From contig JAUYJT010000043.1 of NCBI GenBank assembly GCA_030700225.1, forward strand, positions 1 to 64,000: a DNA stretch of 64,000 nucleotides, in the 5' to 3' direction. Below the pieces are notes generated by a model. The model was not told the origin of the DNA. It searched no databases and worked only from the letters and a program-made list of their open reading frames with translations. Below, piece after piece: positions 43,623 to 53,546 of this stretch. A program made the translations under genes and the position numbers. The first letter of the stretch is position 1, and each line of letters starts with the position of its first letter. This DNA comes from Candidatus Nanopelagicales bacterium. Lineage in GTDB: Bacteria > Actinomycetota > Actinomycetes > S36-B12 > GCA-2699445.

Positions 43623-45830
43623 GTGCCGAGGATAGGGATCCAAACACACGACCCACATCAGATCTTCCTGCGCAGAGCGCTCCGCCTAGCGGTCGCCTTC
43701 CCCTTGACTATGTTCATCGTCTGGCTCGTCTTCGGGATGTCCGAGGGGTCGGTGCTCTACGGAGCCTTCGCGTGCTTCTCGACCACGACGATGCTGGATC
43801 TCGGTGGTCGGATGAGGGCGCGAGTGGCGGCCTACGCGGGCACGCTGGTCGCTTGTTGCGTGGCGATAGTGCTGGCCACCGCTGTCGGCTTCAGCATCTG
43901 GGCCGCAGTCGTTGGAACCTTCGTGTGGGGGGCTCTGGCCACCTACGCGGGCCTGCTGCGGGGTTACGTCGCTTCTGCCGTGCCATTGGCGCTGGTCCCG
44001 TGGTTCCTGGCGATCTCGACACTGGACAACTTGCCGAACCTCGACGAGAACCTGGTGAGCTGGATAGTCGGCTACCTCATCGCTTCGTCATTCGCGCTGC
44101 TGTTGTGGCCTGTCCGCCTGCAGGACAAGGTCCGGGCCGCACTTTCGGAAGTGCTCGCGGCTGTGGCCGAGTACGTGGAGGTCAGGTGGGTTGACCGGGC
44201 CGATGACCTGACCGACGCGACGGCAAGGCTGGGTGCCGCTGACGCCGCGCTCGATCGACGGATCAAGGGAGTACTCATCCGGCCCGGTGGTGCGACACGC
44301 CACGAAAGACACCGGATGCAGCTCGTGGGCGTCGTCAAGGAGCTGACCCTCCTGGTTCAGAGGTACCCAGATCGCGACGAGTCTCTGGCCAGCCCGGACA
44401 TGGACCTGGCGCAGGCCTGTGCCCGCAGCCTGCGCGACTCAGCGCTGTGCGTACTCACAACGCACGGTGCGCATGTCAGGCCCGACGTCATTGCTCTGAA
44501 TCAGGAGCGTGAGCGGCACTGGGAACGAGCGATCCAATGGATGCGGGAGGAGCTGACACCCGATACCGCCGAATCGGTCGTGCGCCGGGCCAATAACCTC
44601 AAGACGCTAAGGGCGACCTCGGGATACTGCGTGCTCGCGGCCTCCCACGCCAGGGGGTCCGTTGGCGACGACCCGAGGTTCATCGGGATGGGCACGCTGG
44701 ATGGCAAGCCGTTCAACGTCGCCCCGCCCACGCCAACAGTGGGCGCCGCATTCCGCAGCAACCTTGACCCGCGCTCGGTGTGGTTCCAGAACAGCGTTCG
44801 GGCGGGCTCGGCATTCGCGTTGGCGGTCTTGGTGATATTGGTCACGGGCGTCGAGCACGGATTCTGGGTGGCACTAGGTGTCCTCGTTGCTTTGCGCTTC
44901 GATGCCAGTGGATCCATGCGGACGGTGCGGCAAGTGCTGGTGGGCACCCTCGTTGGGTTCGTTGTCGGCAGCATCCTCATTGCCGTAGCGCAAGATTCGC
45001 CATCGGCGATGTGGTGGCTCCTCGCCCTGAGCGTGGCGCTGGCGACCTACACCCCAGGAGCAACCACGCTGATGCTGGGCCAGGCCAGCTTCACCGTGTT
45101 CCTCATCGTGCTGTTCGGCCTACTCGCGCCTGACGAGTTTGAGACGGCCACCGATCGTGTCATTGACGTGGCGCTGGCCTGCTCGGTGACGTTCATCGTG
45201 AGCGCTCTGATGTGGCCTGGCGGAGCCGCGTCGCTGGTGCGCAGTTCGATGCGCACGTCCGCGAACGCCGCCGGGGAGTACCTGCGTGCCGCCTATCACC
45301 GGCTAGCGGTGGGTGGACAGGCTGATGCTGACGTCGATTCGGCGGCCAGGGAGGCTGGCGATGAGTACTTACGCGCCACCGAGAACTTCGACCTGGCCAC
45401 CGCGTCTCGCGTTCCCGGAGGCATGCCGCCTGGGCTGTGGGTGCGCGCCTCCAACGGTGTTGCCGGAATGCTGATCGGCTCGCAGAAGGTGACGTACTAC
45501 GGGCAGGTGCTGCACCCGGGGCATCTCTGCCCCGACGCGGCGGCGGCTCTTGACGAGCAGGCCGGTCTCGAAGCTAAGGCTTTCGTCACTAGTGTCCACC
45601 GCGCGTGCGGACTCACTGCGGATGGATCGATGCCCAGGATGTCCGACGAGCGCGTGCTCGATCCGCTGTCACGGTGCCTGGCGAGGACTGTGTCTGAACC
45701 GGGCAGCCGGTTGACGCGGCAGCAGGCGGCGCGGGCTCTGACGATGATCTTCGCGCTGGGGACGTTGGATCAGCTCGACGCTTCTAGGGCGGAGATCGCC
45801 GCATGGACGCCAGAGCACGAGAAGGTCTAG
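43623..45830 (+). CDS. FUSC-family inner-membrane protein
   Basis: About 735 residues. Two sets of about five to six TM segments (30-170 and 390-535) separate cytoplasmic regions, the FUSC/aromatic-acid-exporter-like layout; SVWFQNSVRAGSAFALAVLVILVTGVEHGFWVALGVLVALR opens the second half. Related proteins export aromatic acids or bring fusaric-acid resistance; here the substrate is unknown. Start uncertain: GTG 43623 with CGGAG 5 nt upstream is preferred; TTG 43581 and GTG 43617 are in the same frame. Confidence 0.82.
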   Translation: MPRIGIQTHDPHQIFLRRALRLAVAFPLTMFIVWLVFGMSEGSVLYGAFACFSTTTMLDLGGRMRARVAAYAGTLVACCVAIVLATAVGFSIWAAVVGTFVWGALATYAGLLRGYVASAVPLALVPWFLAISTLDNLPNLDENLVSWIVGYLIASSFALLLWPVRLQDKVRAALSEVLAAVAEYVEVRWVDRADDLTDATARLGAADAALDRRIKGVLIRPGGATRHERHRMQLVGVVKELTLLVQRYPDRDESLASPDMDLAQACARSLRDSALCVLTTHGAHVRPDVIALNQERERHWERAIQWMREELTPDTAESVVRRANNLKTLRATSGYCVLAASHARGSVGDDPRFIGMGTLDGKPFNVAPPTPTVGAAFRSNLDPRSVWFQNSVRAGSAFALAVLVILVTGVEHGFWVALGVLVALRFDASGSMRTVRQVLVGTLVGFVVGSILIAVAQDSPSAMWWLLALSVALATYTPGATTLMLGQASFTVFLIVLFGLLAPDEFETATDRVIDVALACSVTFIVSALMWPGGAASLVRSSMRTSANAAGEYLRAAYHRLAVGGQADADVDSAAREAGDEYLRATENFDLATASRVPGGMPPGLWVRASNGVAGMLIGSQKVTYYGQVLHPGHLCPDAAAALDEQAGLEAKAFVTSVHRACGLTADGSMPRMSDERVLDPLSRCLARTVSEPGSRLTRQQAARALTMIFALGTLDQLDASRAEIAAWTPEHEKV

Positions 45831-45900
45831 CCGATCTTCTTGTGCGGCAGGGTTGCTGACGCTGCGGCGGCTTCCTCGGCGGATGCCGCTGTCGTCGTTG

Positions 45901-45958
45901 AGGCCGACGTTGTTGCGGAAGGCCGACGTAGTTGCGGAAGGCCGACGTAGTACTGGGA
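45901..45958. repeat. 19-bp tandem repeat in an intergenic region
   Basis: AGGCCGACGTNGTTGCGGA occurs at 45901-45919 and 45920-45938 and partly at 45939-45958. It lies in the 224-bp gap between the FUSC gene and the methylase. The unit is not a multiple of 3, and the reverse-strand frames across it look non-coding. Confidence 0.7.
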
Positions 45959-46038
45959 GTTGACCGCAAGATTTTCGGTCGTCCTCAACAACGTCCGCCA
46001 ACAGGTTGTCAGCGACGCACTTGGGCGCAACGACCAGC

Positions 46039-46059
46039 CCTAACGCGCTGAGCGTTAGG
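46039..46059 (-). terminator. Hairpin overlapping the methylase stop codon
   Basis: CCTAACGC (46039-46046) and GCGTTAGG (46052-46059) pair perfectly around a 5-nt loop and include the TAA stop of the methylase (46055-46057). Probable terminator or 3'-end stabiliser. Confidence 0.6.
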
Positions 46060-47104
46060 TACGCGAGGAGTCGACCGCAGCCGCGACCTTTTCGCGGCTG
46101 CCAGCGACCACCAGGTACTCGACATTGCGCAAGTGGCTCACGCGCCCTACCTTGCGCCCGTTGGGGTCGTGAATGCCGATTTGGGCCCCGACGTAGCGCT
46201 TGGAGTCGAAGCGCAGAAGCGTAGCCGCCTCGCGGCCCTCGCCGCACCATTGTAGGAGTTCATCGGCGGTCACCCAGGCCTCGTTGTTGTAGGACACGAT
46301 CAGCGTCTCGGCGGCGGCGGCGCCAATGGCGGCGCGCAGCGCACCGGGCATCGTCCGTTTCGAGTTGAAGTCGCTACGGGTCTCGGCTTCGCGCGCGTCG
46401 ACTCGCTTGCACGCGACGCCGTAGTGTGCCGGCGCGTCCCATCGGACCAGCGTTTCCCACACGTGGTAGTTGGTGAAGTAGCGGTGCTGGTTGTAGGGCG
46501 GATCGAGATACGCCAGGTCGACGCGACCAAGTTGGGGGGTGACCTGGAGGGCGTCACCCATGACTGCGGCCCCTGGTCCGGACAGCAGCTCAGGGCAGCT
46601 TATGTGAAGGTCCTTGTACGATCTTTGCGCCCAACTCTTCAAGTACGCCATCTGCAGTCCGGTCGTGGAGTCAGCGCGGTCGGCGGCCAGCATCAGGGCA
46701 GTGAGCAGGATCGGGTACAGGGCGGTTCCCGCGTAGTCGAGTTCGATCCTGTCGCGGATGGCGTCGACGCGAGCACCGTTGTGCGGCTGGAAGTAGCGGC
46801 TTCGTACGCAGAAGGTCTCAGTGAAGTAGCCGGGCTGGCCGGGTAACCGATTGAGCTCATCGATAGCGTCCGAGAGGTGGTCTTTGTCGACCTCAGTCGC
46901 GTCTGAGGCGATGTAGGTGTCGGCAAGCACTTTCGCGTAGCTCGCAGTGTCTACGGCGGTTACACGCAGCCCGCGTCGCTTGAACTCCTGAGCGACCCTA
47001 GTAGTGCCAGTGAACAAGTCCAGGGCCGACTTGGCCTCAACTGCCGTAGCGATCGCGCCCAGAACGGGAACGAGCCGCCTTTTCGAGCCCAGGTACTTGA
47101 TCAC
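46055..47104 (-). CDS. D12-class DNA adenine N6-methyltransferase
   Basis: 349 residues. SAM site KYLGSKRRLVPVL at the N-terminus and DLFTGTTRVAQEF; catalytic motif DPPYNQHRYF at 201-210. This is the Dam/D12 arrangement. No restriction endonuclease gene adjoins it, so it is an orphan methylase or a remnant of a system. It may mark DNA for regulation or protect against an enzyme encoded elsewhere. ATG start 47104, 14 nt after the subtilase stop on the same strand. Confidence 0.9.
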   Translation of the reverse strand: MIKYLGSKRRLVPVLGAIATAVEAKSALDLFTGTTRVAQEFKRRGLRVTAVDTASYAKVLADTYIASDATEVDKDHLSDAIDELNRLPGQPGYFTETFCVRSRYFQPHNGARVDAIRDRIELDYAGTALYPILLTALMLAADRADSTTGLQMAYLKSWAQRSYKDLHISCPELLSGPGAAVMGDALQVTPQLGRVDLAYLDPPYNQHRYFTNYHVWETLVRWDAPAHYGVACKRVDAREAETRSDFNSKRTMPGALRAAIGAAAAETLIVSYNNEAWVTADELLQWCGEGREAATLLRFDSKRYVGAQIGIHDPNGRKVGRVSHLRNVEYLVVAGSREKVAAAVDSSRT

Positions 47105-47118
47105 TTCACAGGGCGGCC

Positions 47119-48636
47119 CTAATTACGTTTGGCCTTGGGTCCGCCGCCCTTGCCGCCGCCCTTGCCGCCGCCGTCGGTTCCAGCCTCCGTCGTGGCGGAG
47201 ATGACCTGCCCTGGCGTGGCTACGTTGCCAGCGACGTCCACTGTGAAGACGGCGTAGGAGTACACAGTCCCGGACTTCAGGCCGCTGTCAGTGGCGCTTG
47301 TCGCCAGGAGGTCATCCAGCGGAACGTCCGTTCCCTTCCATGGCGCGCTGGGCGCGGTTGAGCCCTCGGCGCGGCGCACGACTACCTGAGCTAGGTCCAG
47401 ATCGGCTGGGATATTCCAGGACAGCTGGATCGTGGACTGGCCGACGGACGTGACCGCGAGCCCGGTCACAGGTCCGGGCGGCGTCGTGTCCAGATCTCCG
47501 GCGTTGTCAGCGACATAGAGCAGCAGGTTTGGCGAACCAAGCCCACCGTCACTGAGGCGGCCCGCTGTGGCCTGCTCGCTCACCCACGCGTTCACAGACG
47601 AAGCCGACGCGGCCGGATGCACGCCGAGGAACGCGGCGACAGCGCCCGCCACATGGGGTGACGCCATGGACGTACCGTTCCAGGTCTGTACTGAGTCACC
47701 GGGTGTCATTGAGGTGATCCCGGACCCCGGCGCGAAAACATCGACGCAGGGTCCGAAGTTGCTGAATGAACTGCGGACGTCGCCAGATGTGGTGGCGCCG
47801 GTCGTTAGGGCATCGGGGGCCGCCGCTGGACTGAAATCACATGCGTCGGCATCGCTGTTTCCCGCGGCCACGGCAATGGGCGTGCCGGACGCCACTAGCC
47901 CGCTGACGGCTGAGTCGAGCGATGAGGAGCGGCCGCCGCCGAGGGATGCGTTGGCGACACTGGCAGCCGGTGCGTTGTCCGATATCCAGTTCAGCCCGCT
48001 GATGACGCCGGAGATTCGTCCGCTTCCGTTGCAGTCGAGAACGCGCACCGGGTGCACAATCGCCCCGGGCGCGACGCCGAAGCCATCCGAACCGGCTGCT
48101 GTACCAGCCACGTGTGTGCCGTGCCCGTTGCAGTCAGTCGTGATGTTGCGGCCCTTGACGAAGTTCGCACCCGCTCCGACCCTTCCGGTCAGGATGGCTG
48201 TCTCGGTAATGCCCGTGTCCACGACATAGATGTGCGTACCGGCGCCCTTCAACGGAGACGTGTTAGCCCCATCAAGCGGGAGGTCCCGCTGGTCGATCCG
48301 GTCGATGCCCCACGACGATGTGTCGCTGGCCTGAACGATTCCGTCTTTCTCAACATTCGTGACCCCAGGGATCTGCCGCAGAGTCTTCGCGACTGACGCT
48401 GTGGCCTCGACAACGAGGCCGTTGAACGCCTTGCCGCGCAGCCTGGTCTGGATTCCGACCGACCCAGGGAGCCGGTTGGCGACTTCGGTGACCGACTGCT
48501 GGGTGGTCGTGGTGACTATGTAGCGATCAGCGGGTTGGCTCGTAGCCTTGCCCGCTGCGGCGGAAACAGATGCCGTTGCCAACACCAACGCGGTGGCGAC
48601 GATGCCCCCCAGGACCCGGTACCCAGACTTCCCCAT
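47119..48636 (-). CDS. Secreted subtilisin-like serine protease (S8) with I9 propeptide and FN3 domain
   Basis: 505 residues. Signal peptide (1-28), then an I9 propeptide (about 35-103: DRYIVTTTTQQSVTEVANRL...VTNVEKDGIV). Peptidase S8 triad: Asp140 (VVDTGI), His172 (NGHGTHVAG), Ser323 (NGTSMASPH), with the oxyanion region AAGN. A fibronectin type III-like domain (about 385-480) and a Gly/Lys-rich tail (GGGKGGGKGGG) follow. It fits extracellular proteases of proteinase-K/subtilase type. Confidence 0.94.
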   Translation of the reverse strand: MGKSGYRVLGGIVATALVLATASVSAAAGKATSQPADRYIVTTTTQQSVTEVANRLPGSVGIQTRLRGKAFNGLVVEATASVAKTLRQIPGVTNVEKDGIVQASDTSSWGIDRIDQRDLPLDGANTSPLKGAGTHIYVVDTGITETAILTGRVGAGANFVKGRNITTDCNGHGTHVAGTAAGSDGFGVAPGAIVHPVRVLDCNGSGRISGVISGLNWISDNAPAASVANASLGGGRSSSLDSAVSGLVASGTPIAVAAGNSDADACDFSPAAAPDALTTGATTSGDVRSSFSNFGPCVDVFAPGSGITSMTPGDSVQTWNGTSMASPHVAGAVAAFLGVHPAASASSVNAWVSEQATAGRLSDGGLGSPNLLLYVADNAGDLDTTPPGPVTGLAVTSVGQSTIQLSWNIPADLDLAQVVVRRAEGSTAPSAPWKGTDVPLDDLLATSATDSGLKSGTVYSYAVFTVDVAGNVATPGQVISATTEAGTDGGGKGGGKGGGPKAKRN

Positions 48637-48728
48637 GCTGTTCCTCCTAGCGTTTCGATCTGACCATTAGAGCATGTTAGTCCGCTTGCCACGAAAATCT
48701 GGCGAGGTTCGTCGGTCACACAACGAAG

Positions 48729-49733
48729 TCAGGCCGCGGCCGCGTCGGCCTTGCGTGTGAGCACCCAAGCGGCCATGAAAGTAGTGAGCGGTACGGCCGC
48801 GACAATCCCTAACCCGCCAACAAGCGAACGGACGACTTCTTGGGCCACGAGCTCGGTGGTCAGCGACTGGGACGCGGGAGCCTCGGACATGATGAGGATC
48901 AGGAACAGCGGAAGGGCCGCCCCGATGTAGGCCAGCACGAGAGTGTTGACGGTGGCTGCGACATGGTCCCGCCCGACTCTCATCCCGGCCGCGTAGAGCC
49001 GCCGTAGGGCGATCACCGCTCCCGTCAGGGCCACACCTGTGCGCACGTTGAAGCCGTGAGCCAATCCCATGCTGGCGATGACTATCGCCGCCGCGCCGAC
49101 GGCCGCCACTGGGACAGGGGGCGCGCCGAGTATCAGTGCGGGAAGTACGAACACCGCCAGGATCGCGATCGACACAGCCAGGCCCGCGAGCGCCGCCACG
49201 CCTTTCCAGCGCGACAGCAGAACCACAGCCGCCGCAGACACCAGGACCAGGATCATCAGTGGCCGGTCCCGCTTGATGTCGACGAAGGAGAAAGTGGTCG
49301 AATCGGCCGCGTTCTCTACGTTGAGCTACAAGGGCGTGCCGGGCTCAAGGACCGGCGCCGCATTGCCCGCGTAGAGGTTGAACGCGGCGAGCTGATCCCG
49401 ATACTCGTCGGTCGTGACCTTGGCTATGACGGTCTGGCAGTCCGCCATGGCTGGTTCGCAAGGCCGGATCTGCTCGACGACACCGGTGGCGTACTCCACG
49501 TGGCCCAGAGAGGGAGCGTCGGTGCGCGGCCAAAGCCAGACCATGCCCAGGACCGTCGCCACGATCAAGGGGATGAGGAGCCAGAGGACGTACTTCACGA
49601 CACCGTGTGGGGTCTCGACAGGTCCGTGATCATGGACTGCGCCGTGATCATGAACTACTTCTATTCCGTGAGTGGCGAGGGTGGGTCTTTCGCGCCGCAT
49701 GGTCCGGTCACGGAGCTGATCACGTTCCGACAT
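48729..49733 (-). pseudogene. YibE/F-family membrane protein interrupted by an in-frame TAG
   Basis: Reading from ATG 49733: an N-terminal part with a His-rich stretch VVHDHGAVHDHG, one TM segment and an extracytoplasmic part to GTPL, then TAG at 49326-49328. The frame stays open behind it (LNVENAADSTTFSFVDIKRD...) and continues without shift into the multi-TM YibE/F domain (GVAALAGLAVSIAILAVFVLPALI ... GLAHGFNVRTGVALTGAV) to 48729. One substitution would restore about 334 codons. Restart at ATG 49256 could make the membrane part alone. Either a recent nonsense mutation, suppression or a sequencing error. Confidence 0.85.
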
Positions 49734-49833
49734 CGCCCACCCCTTGGTTTCGGGGCACACTACCCCGGATCTGGTGTACCGCAGCTGCAGTGCGGGTTAC
49801 GTTTCGATGTCGTTGATCCGGGACGGTTGGAGT

Positions 49834-50886
49834 TCAACTCCGGTAGGTGCGGGCCTCGCCCGTTGCCACAACGCGGACCCTGTCACCCGGCTTCCGTTCG
49901 ATCGGGCCGGGAACGCGCGCCCGGACGACGTCTCCGGTGTCGAGCGAGACGGTGGCGACGCTGTCGTGGCCGTGGTAGACGCTGTCGGTGACGTGGCCCA
50001 GGACTCCTGGCCCGTCTTCGGCGGAGGATTGATCGCCTGCATCGAAGACCGCGAGTTGCTCGGGTCGCAGGGCGACGACGACAGACTGGCCTTCCCGGGC
50101 CACGCTGATGGAACGTACTCGCCCCAGGGCGCACTCGACCAGCCCGGAAGCCCGCATGACTCCTGGCAGCTCGACGAGGTCTCCGACAAACCTCGCCGCT
50201 GCCAGATCCGTCGGAGACTCATACAGCTCGGACGGGGAGGCGTTCTGCACTATCTGTCCTTCGCGCACCAAGGCCACCCGATGGGCGATGGACAGCGCCT
50301 CCTCTTGGTCATGCGTGACCAGAACCGTGGTAGTCCCAAGACCGTTGAGCAGCGAGCGAACCTCCTCGCGCAACCGAACCCGCAGCGACGCGTCGAGCGC
50401 GGAGAACGGCTCATCCAGGAGCAGGACCTCGGGCTCCGGGGCGATAGCGCGCGCCAAGGCGACGCGCTGTTGCTGGCCACCGGAAAGGTCCTGCGGCCGT
50501 GTTCGCGCGTATCCGCTCATTCCAACCAGCGTCAGGACCTGGGCCGCCCGCTCGCGGGCATCTCGGCGGCCACGAAGACCGAAGATCACGTTGCCCACAA
50601 CGTCCAGATGGGGGAAGAGCGCGCCCTCTTGCGGAACTATGCCCACGTGTCGTCTCTCGGGCGGAATCCAGACCCCGGGCCCGGCGACTACCCTGTCGCC
50701 GAACGTGACGCTGCCCGCGGAGGGCCTCAGGAAGCCGGCGAGAACCCGCAACAGCGTCGTCTTGCCCGAACCGCTTTCCCCAAGCACCGCCAGAAACTCA
50801 CCGGACTCGACCCGCAGATTCAGGCCGTCAAGCACGGGTCCGCGTCCGTAGTCCGCGGTCAGCGCTGATACGTCAATGCCGCTCAT
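49834..50886 (-). CDS. fbpC: Ferric-iron ABC transporter, ATP-binding protein (FbpC-like)
   Basis: 350 residues. Walker [14 protein letters not shown]-loop [14 protein letters not shown], signature [15 protein letters not shown], Walker [13 protein letters not shown], switch [10 protein letters not shown]. The C-terminal 110 residues form the TOBE-type regulatory domain seen in FbpC/AfuC. ATG overlaps the permease stop (ATGA). Last gene of the iron block; the yibE/F pseudogene follows on the same strand about 100 bp later. Confidence 0.92.
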   Translation of the reverse strand: MSGIDVSALTADYGRGPVLDGLNLRVESGEFLAVLGESGSGKTTLLRVLAGFLRPSAGSVTFGDRVVAGPGVWIPPERRHVGIVPQEGALFPHLDVVGNVIFGLRGRRDARERAAQVLTLVGMSGYARTRPQDLSGGQQQRVALARAIAPEPEVLLLDEPFSALDASLRVRLREEVRSLLNGLGTTTVLVTHDQEEALSIAHRVALVREGQIVQNASPSELYESPTDLAAARFVGDLVELPGVMRASGLVECALGRVRSISVAREGQSVVVALRPEQLAVFDAGDQSSAEDGPGVLGHVTDSVYHGHDSVATVSLDTGDVVRARVPGPIERKPGDRVRVVATGEARTYRS

Positions 50887-52481
50887 ACGTCCGCCGTACT
50901 CAGTGCCAGATCGGTGTCGGTCGGTTCCGGGCCAGCCTTACCCGCGAGCGACTGTCGAGCTGCGGCGGTCATAGTCCGCGACAGTAGCCAAGCTGGTATC
51001 GCCGCAAGTGCGATAAGGGCTATCGCGTATGGAGCGGCGGAGCCGTACGCGGCCACCGATGTGCGGGTCCACAGCTCCGTCGCCAGGGTGTCCAGTCCCG
51101 TCGGACGCAGCATGAGCGTGGCCGGGAGTTCCTTCATCGCCGTCAGCAACACCAGCAGGCCGCTCGCGGCGACGCCGGGCAGGGAGAGTCGCAGAGTCGT
51201 CTGCGTCCAGGCACGCCACGGTCCGCGACCCAACGTGCGAGCGGTCTGCTCAAGAGCTGGCGGAACCGCCGCGACGGCCGTGCGCGTGCCACCGATCGCC
51301 TTCGGCAGGAACAGGACGGCGTAGGCGATCGCCAGCGTGATCACGGTCTGGTAGGCGCCCGGGAACAGATTCAGGGTCAAGAAGACCAAAGACAGCCCAA
51401 CGACGACACCGGGCAGCGCGTGTCCGGCGTACGACACCGTTTCCAGTGTTCGTGACACCGGCGTTCGGTAGCGGGCAGCTAGGACACCGACGGGGATCGC
51501 CAGTGCGACAGCTACCCCGGCACCTAGCGCGGATACCCCGATCGTAGAGATGGCCGCCGACACTAGTTCCCCAGCCTGAAGCGGGAACCTGCTCCCCTGC
51601 GCGAGCCGCATTACTAGTGAGACAGCAGGAACGCCCAGCGCCAAAATCGCGATCGTAGTGAGCCAGGCCAGCGCTGCGATGCGCTGAGCGCCGGTAAGAC
51701 GCGTCCGCTCGGCTGGCCGACTCGCGCCGGAAGACACTGACCAGCGACGCCCAGCCCCACGCACCCGCCGTTCCACAAGCACAAGGGCTAGAGCGAGTGC
51801 CACTAGCACCAGGGCGAGCACCGCGGCGCTAGTGCGGTCGAAACTCGCCCGGTATGAGGTGTAGATGACACGGGTGAACGCGTCAACCCGGAAGATCGCG
51901 ACCGCGCCGAAGTCGGACAGTACATACAGGCCGACCAAGAGTGCACCGGCCGCCGTCGCCGGCCAGGCCTGCGGAAACGTAGCGCTGAGGAACGCGGACA
52001 ATGGGCGTCGCCCCAGGGATCGGGCGACTTCCTCAAGCCCGGCGTCGGCTGAGTGAAGAGCAGCCGCGGTTGGGATCACAACGTACGGCAAGGAGACCAG
52101 CGTCAGCACGAGCGAGGCGGCCCAGAACCCCGACATGGCCGGGAATTGGGATATCCACGCATAGGCGGCGACGTATGACGGCACAGCGAGCGGCAGCGCC
52201 ATGAGCCCAAGCCAAGCGGCTGGCAAAGGGAGGTCGCACCGCGTCAGGAGCCACGCGGTGGGCACGCCGACAATGACGCAGGCGGTGACCACTACTACAA
52301 CCAGCGCGACGCTGGTGGCCGCCGTCTGAAGAGTCAGTGGGCGTAGCAGAACAGCGACAGCCTGGGGGATCCCCGCGTCAATGACCCGCACTACGAGGTA
52401 GACCAGCGGCGCCACAGCCACTAGTGCGGTGACCACGCTCAGCGCGACGAGCGTTCTGCCAGCGCGCTGTCCGGTGATCAA
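50883..52481 (-). CDS. fbpB: Ferric-iron ABC transporter, permease (FbpB-like)
   Basis: 532 residues, a fused double permease with about 12 TM segments. Two BPD-transp-1 halves each have an EAA-like loop (LEEVARSLGRRPLSAFLSATFPQAWPA near 150; LEQTARTLGRGPWRAWTQTTLRLSLPG near 405). TTG start overlapping the fbpA stop. This fused architecture is typical of FbpB/AfuB, which pass Fe(III) from FbpA through the membrane. Confidence 0.92.
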   Translation of the reverse strand: MITGQRAGRTLVALSVVTALVAVAPLVYLVVRVIDAGIPQAVAVLLRPLTLQTAATSVALVVVVVTACVIVGVPTAWLLTRCDLPLPAAWLGLMALPLAVPSYVAAYAWISQFPAMSGFWAASLVLTLVSLPYVVIPTAAALHSADAGLEEVARSLGRRPLSAFLSATFPQAWPATAAGALLVGLYVLSDFGAVAIFRVDAFTRVIYTSYRASFDRTSAAVLALVLVALALALVLVERRVRGAGRRWSVSSGASRPAERTRLTGAQRIAALAWLTTIAILALGVPAVSLVMRLAQGSRFPLQAGELVSAAISTIGVSALGAGVAVALAIPVGVLAARYRTPVSRTLETVSYAGHALPGVVVGLSLVFLTLNLFPGAYQTVITLAIAYAVLFLPKAIGGTRTAVAAVPPALEQTARTLGRGPWRAWTQTTLRLSLPGVAASGLLVLLTAMKELPATLMLRPTGLDTLATELWTRTSVAAYGSAAPYAIALIALAAIPAWLLSRTMTAAARQSLAGKAGPEPTDTDLALSTADV

Positions 52482-53521
52482 AGCAGGCCGGTGCGCTCAA
52501 GCATGGCCAGCGTTCCAGGCAGGTCCGTCAGCTCGGCCAGCGGGACGTTTGGGCCACGCAGCGATGTCAGCGGCGGTAGCCCCTCATCCGCCGCGACTTT
52601 CGGCAGCAGCGGGTACTCATGGGTGTTCTCCACGAACCACTCTTGCGTGGGGGCCGACAGCATCCATTCGACAAGTCGCTGCGCGTCAGCGTTCTGGGCC
52701 GCGTTCTTCAGGATCGCAACGCCGGCGACATTCACCAGGGAGCCAGGGTCCTTGGGGGCCGTGAACGCGAGTTTCACGTTTATCGCGTCCGCGCCGATCT
52801 CGGCGGCCTTCTCGTACCAGTAGTAATGGTTGATCAGCCCGAGCTTGACCTGACCGGTGTCCACGGCGTTGAGAATCAACACGTTGTTCTCGTACTTCTG
52901 AACGTCGTTGGAGACGAGCCCGCTTAGCCAGGCCTCGGTCCTGGCGTCTCCCACGGTCACGCGCATCGCGGTTACGAAAGCCTGGAATGAGCCGTTGTTC
53001 GGTGCGACCGCGACCTGCCCCTTCCACTTCGCGTCGGTCAGATCGAAGACCGACTGGGGAACCTGGGCCTTGGGAACTTGCCGTGGGTCATAAGCGATGA
53101 CACGTGCCCTGCCGGTCACGCCGGTCCAGGTGCCGTCGGTGGAGCGGTACGTTGGCGGCACAATCTTGGCCGACTTTGCTGGGAGCTTGGCGAGGAGCCC
53201 CGCAGCGGATACCGCGCCCAAGGCGCCAGCGTCTTGGGCGAAGAACACCGCCGCCGGAGCCTTGTCGCCTTCCTCGATGATCTGAGAGGCGAGTTCAGCG
53301 GTGTCGCCGTAGCGGATGCTCAGCGCGATCCCAGTCTCTTCGGTGAACCGCGACAGCAGGGGTCCGACCAGCGCCTCGCTTCTACCGGAGTAGACGGTCA
53401 GGCCCCCGCTCGCAGGGGACTCGGTCGGATCCGATCCGGTTGAGCAGGCGGTCAAAGCCAGGGCAGCCGCTGCGAACACGACCGCGGTTCGAGCCAGCAA
53501 TGGGTGACTGGGTGAAGACAT
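52478..53521 (-). CDS. fbpA: Ferric-iron-binding lipoprotein (FbpA-like)
   Basis: 347 residues. A lipoprotein signal with lipobox LTAC (Cys near 26) precedes a type-2 periplasmic-binding fold: LTVYSGRSEALVGPLLSRFTEETGI at the start and the iron-ligand tyrosines in LINHYYWYEKA. The same YYWYE signature coordinates Fe(III) in FbpA. It captures iron outside and feeds FbpB/C. ATG start with GAGAAGGGG upstream and an iron box 26 nt before it. Confidence 0.92.
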   Translation of the reverse strand: MSSPSHPLLARTAVVFAAAALALTACSTGSDPTESPASGGLTVYSGRSEALVGPLLSRFTEETGIALSIRYGDTAELASQIIEEGDKAPAAVFFAQDAGALGAVSAAGLLAKLPAKSAKIVPPTYRSTDGTWTGVTGRARVIAYDPRQVPKAQVPQSVFDLTDAKWKGQVAVAPNNGSFQAFVTAMRVTVGDARTEAWLSGLVSNDVQKYENNVLILNAVDTGQVKLGLINHYYWYEKAAEIGADAINVKLAFTAPKDPGSLVNVAGVAILKNAAQNADAQRLVEWMLSAPTQEWFVENTHEYPLLPKVAADEGLPPLTSLRGPNVPLAELTDLPGTLAMLERTGLL

Positions 53522-53546
53522 TTGAGGCCCTTCTCCGGTTGGCGGC

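Noticed and set aside
45827-46030. 67-codon reverse-strand ORF beside the methylase
   Set aside because: TTG start without ribosome binding site, composition driven by the 19-bp tandem repeat, no recognisable domain.
45669-46250. 193-codon reverse-strand frame across the FUSC end, the repeat and the methylase end
   Set aside because: It overlaps two clear genes in other frames and has Arg/Pro-rich shadow composition.
49600-49665. Repeated GTGATCATGAAC/GTGATCATGGAC as an operator pair
   Set aside because: It encodes the His-rich VHDHGAVHDHG segment of the yibE/F gene.
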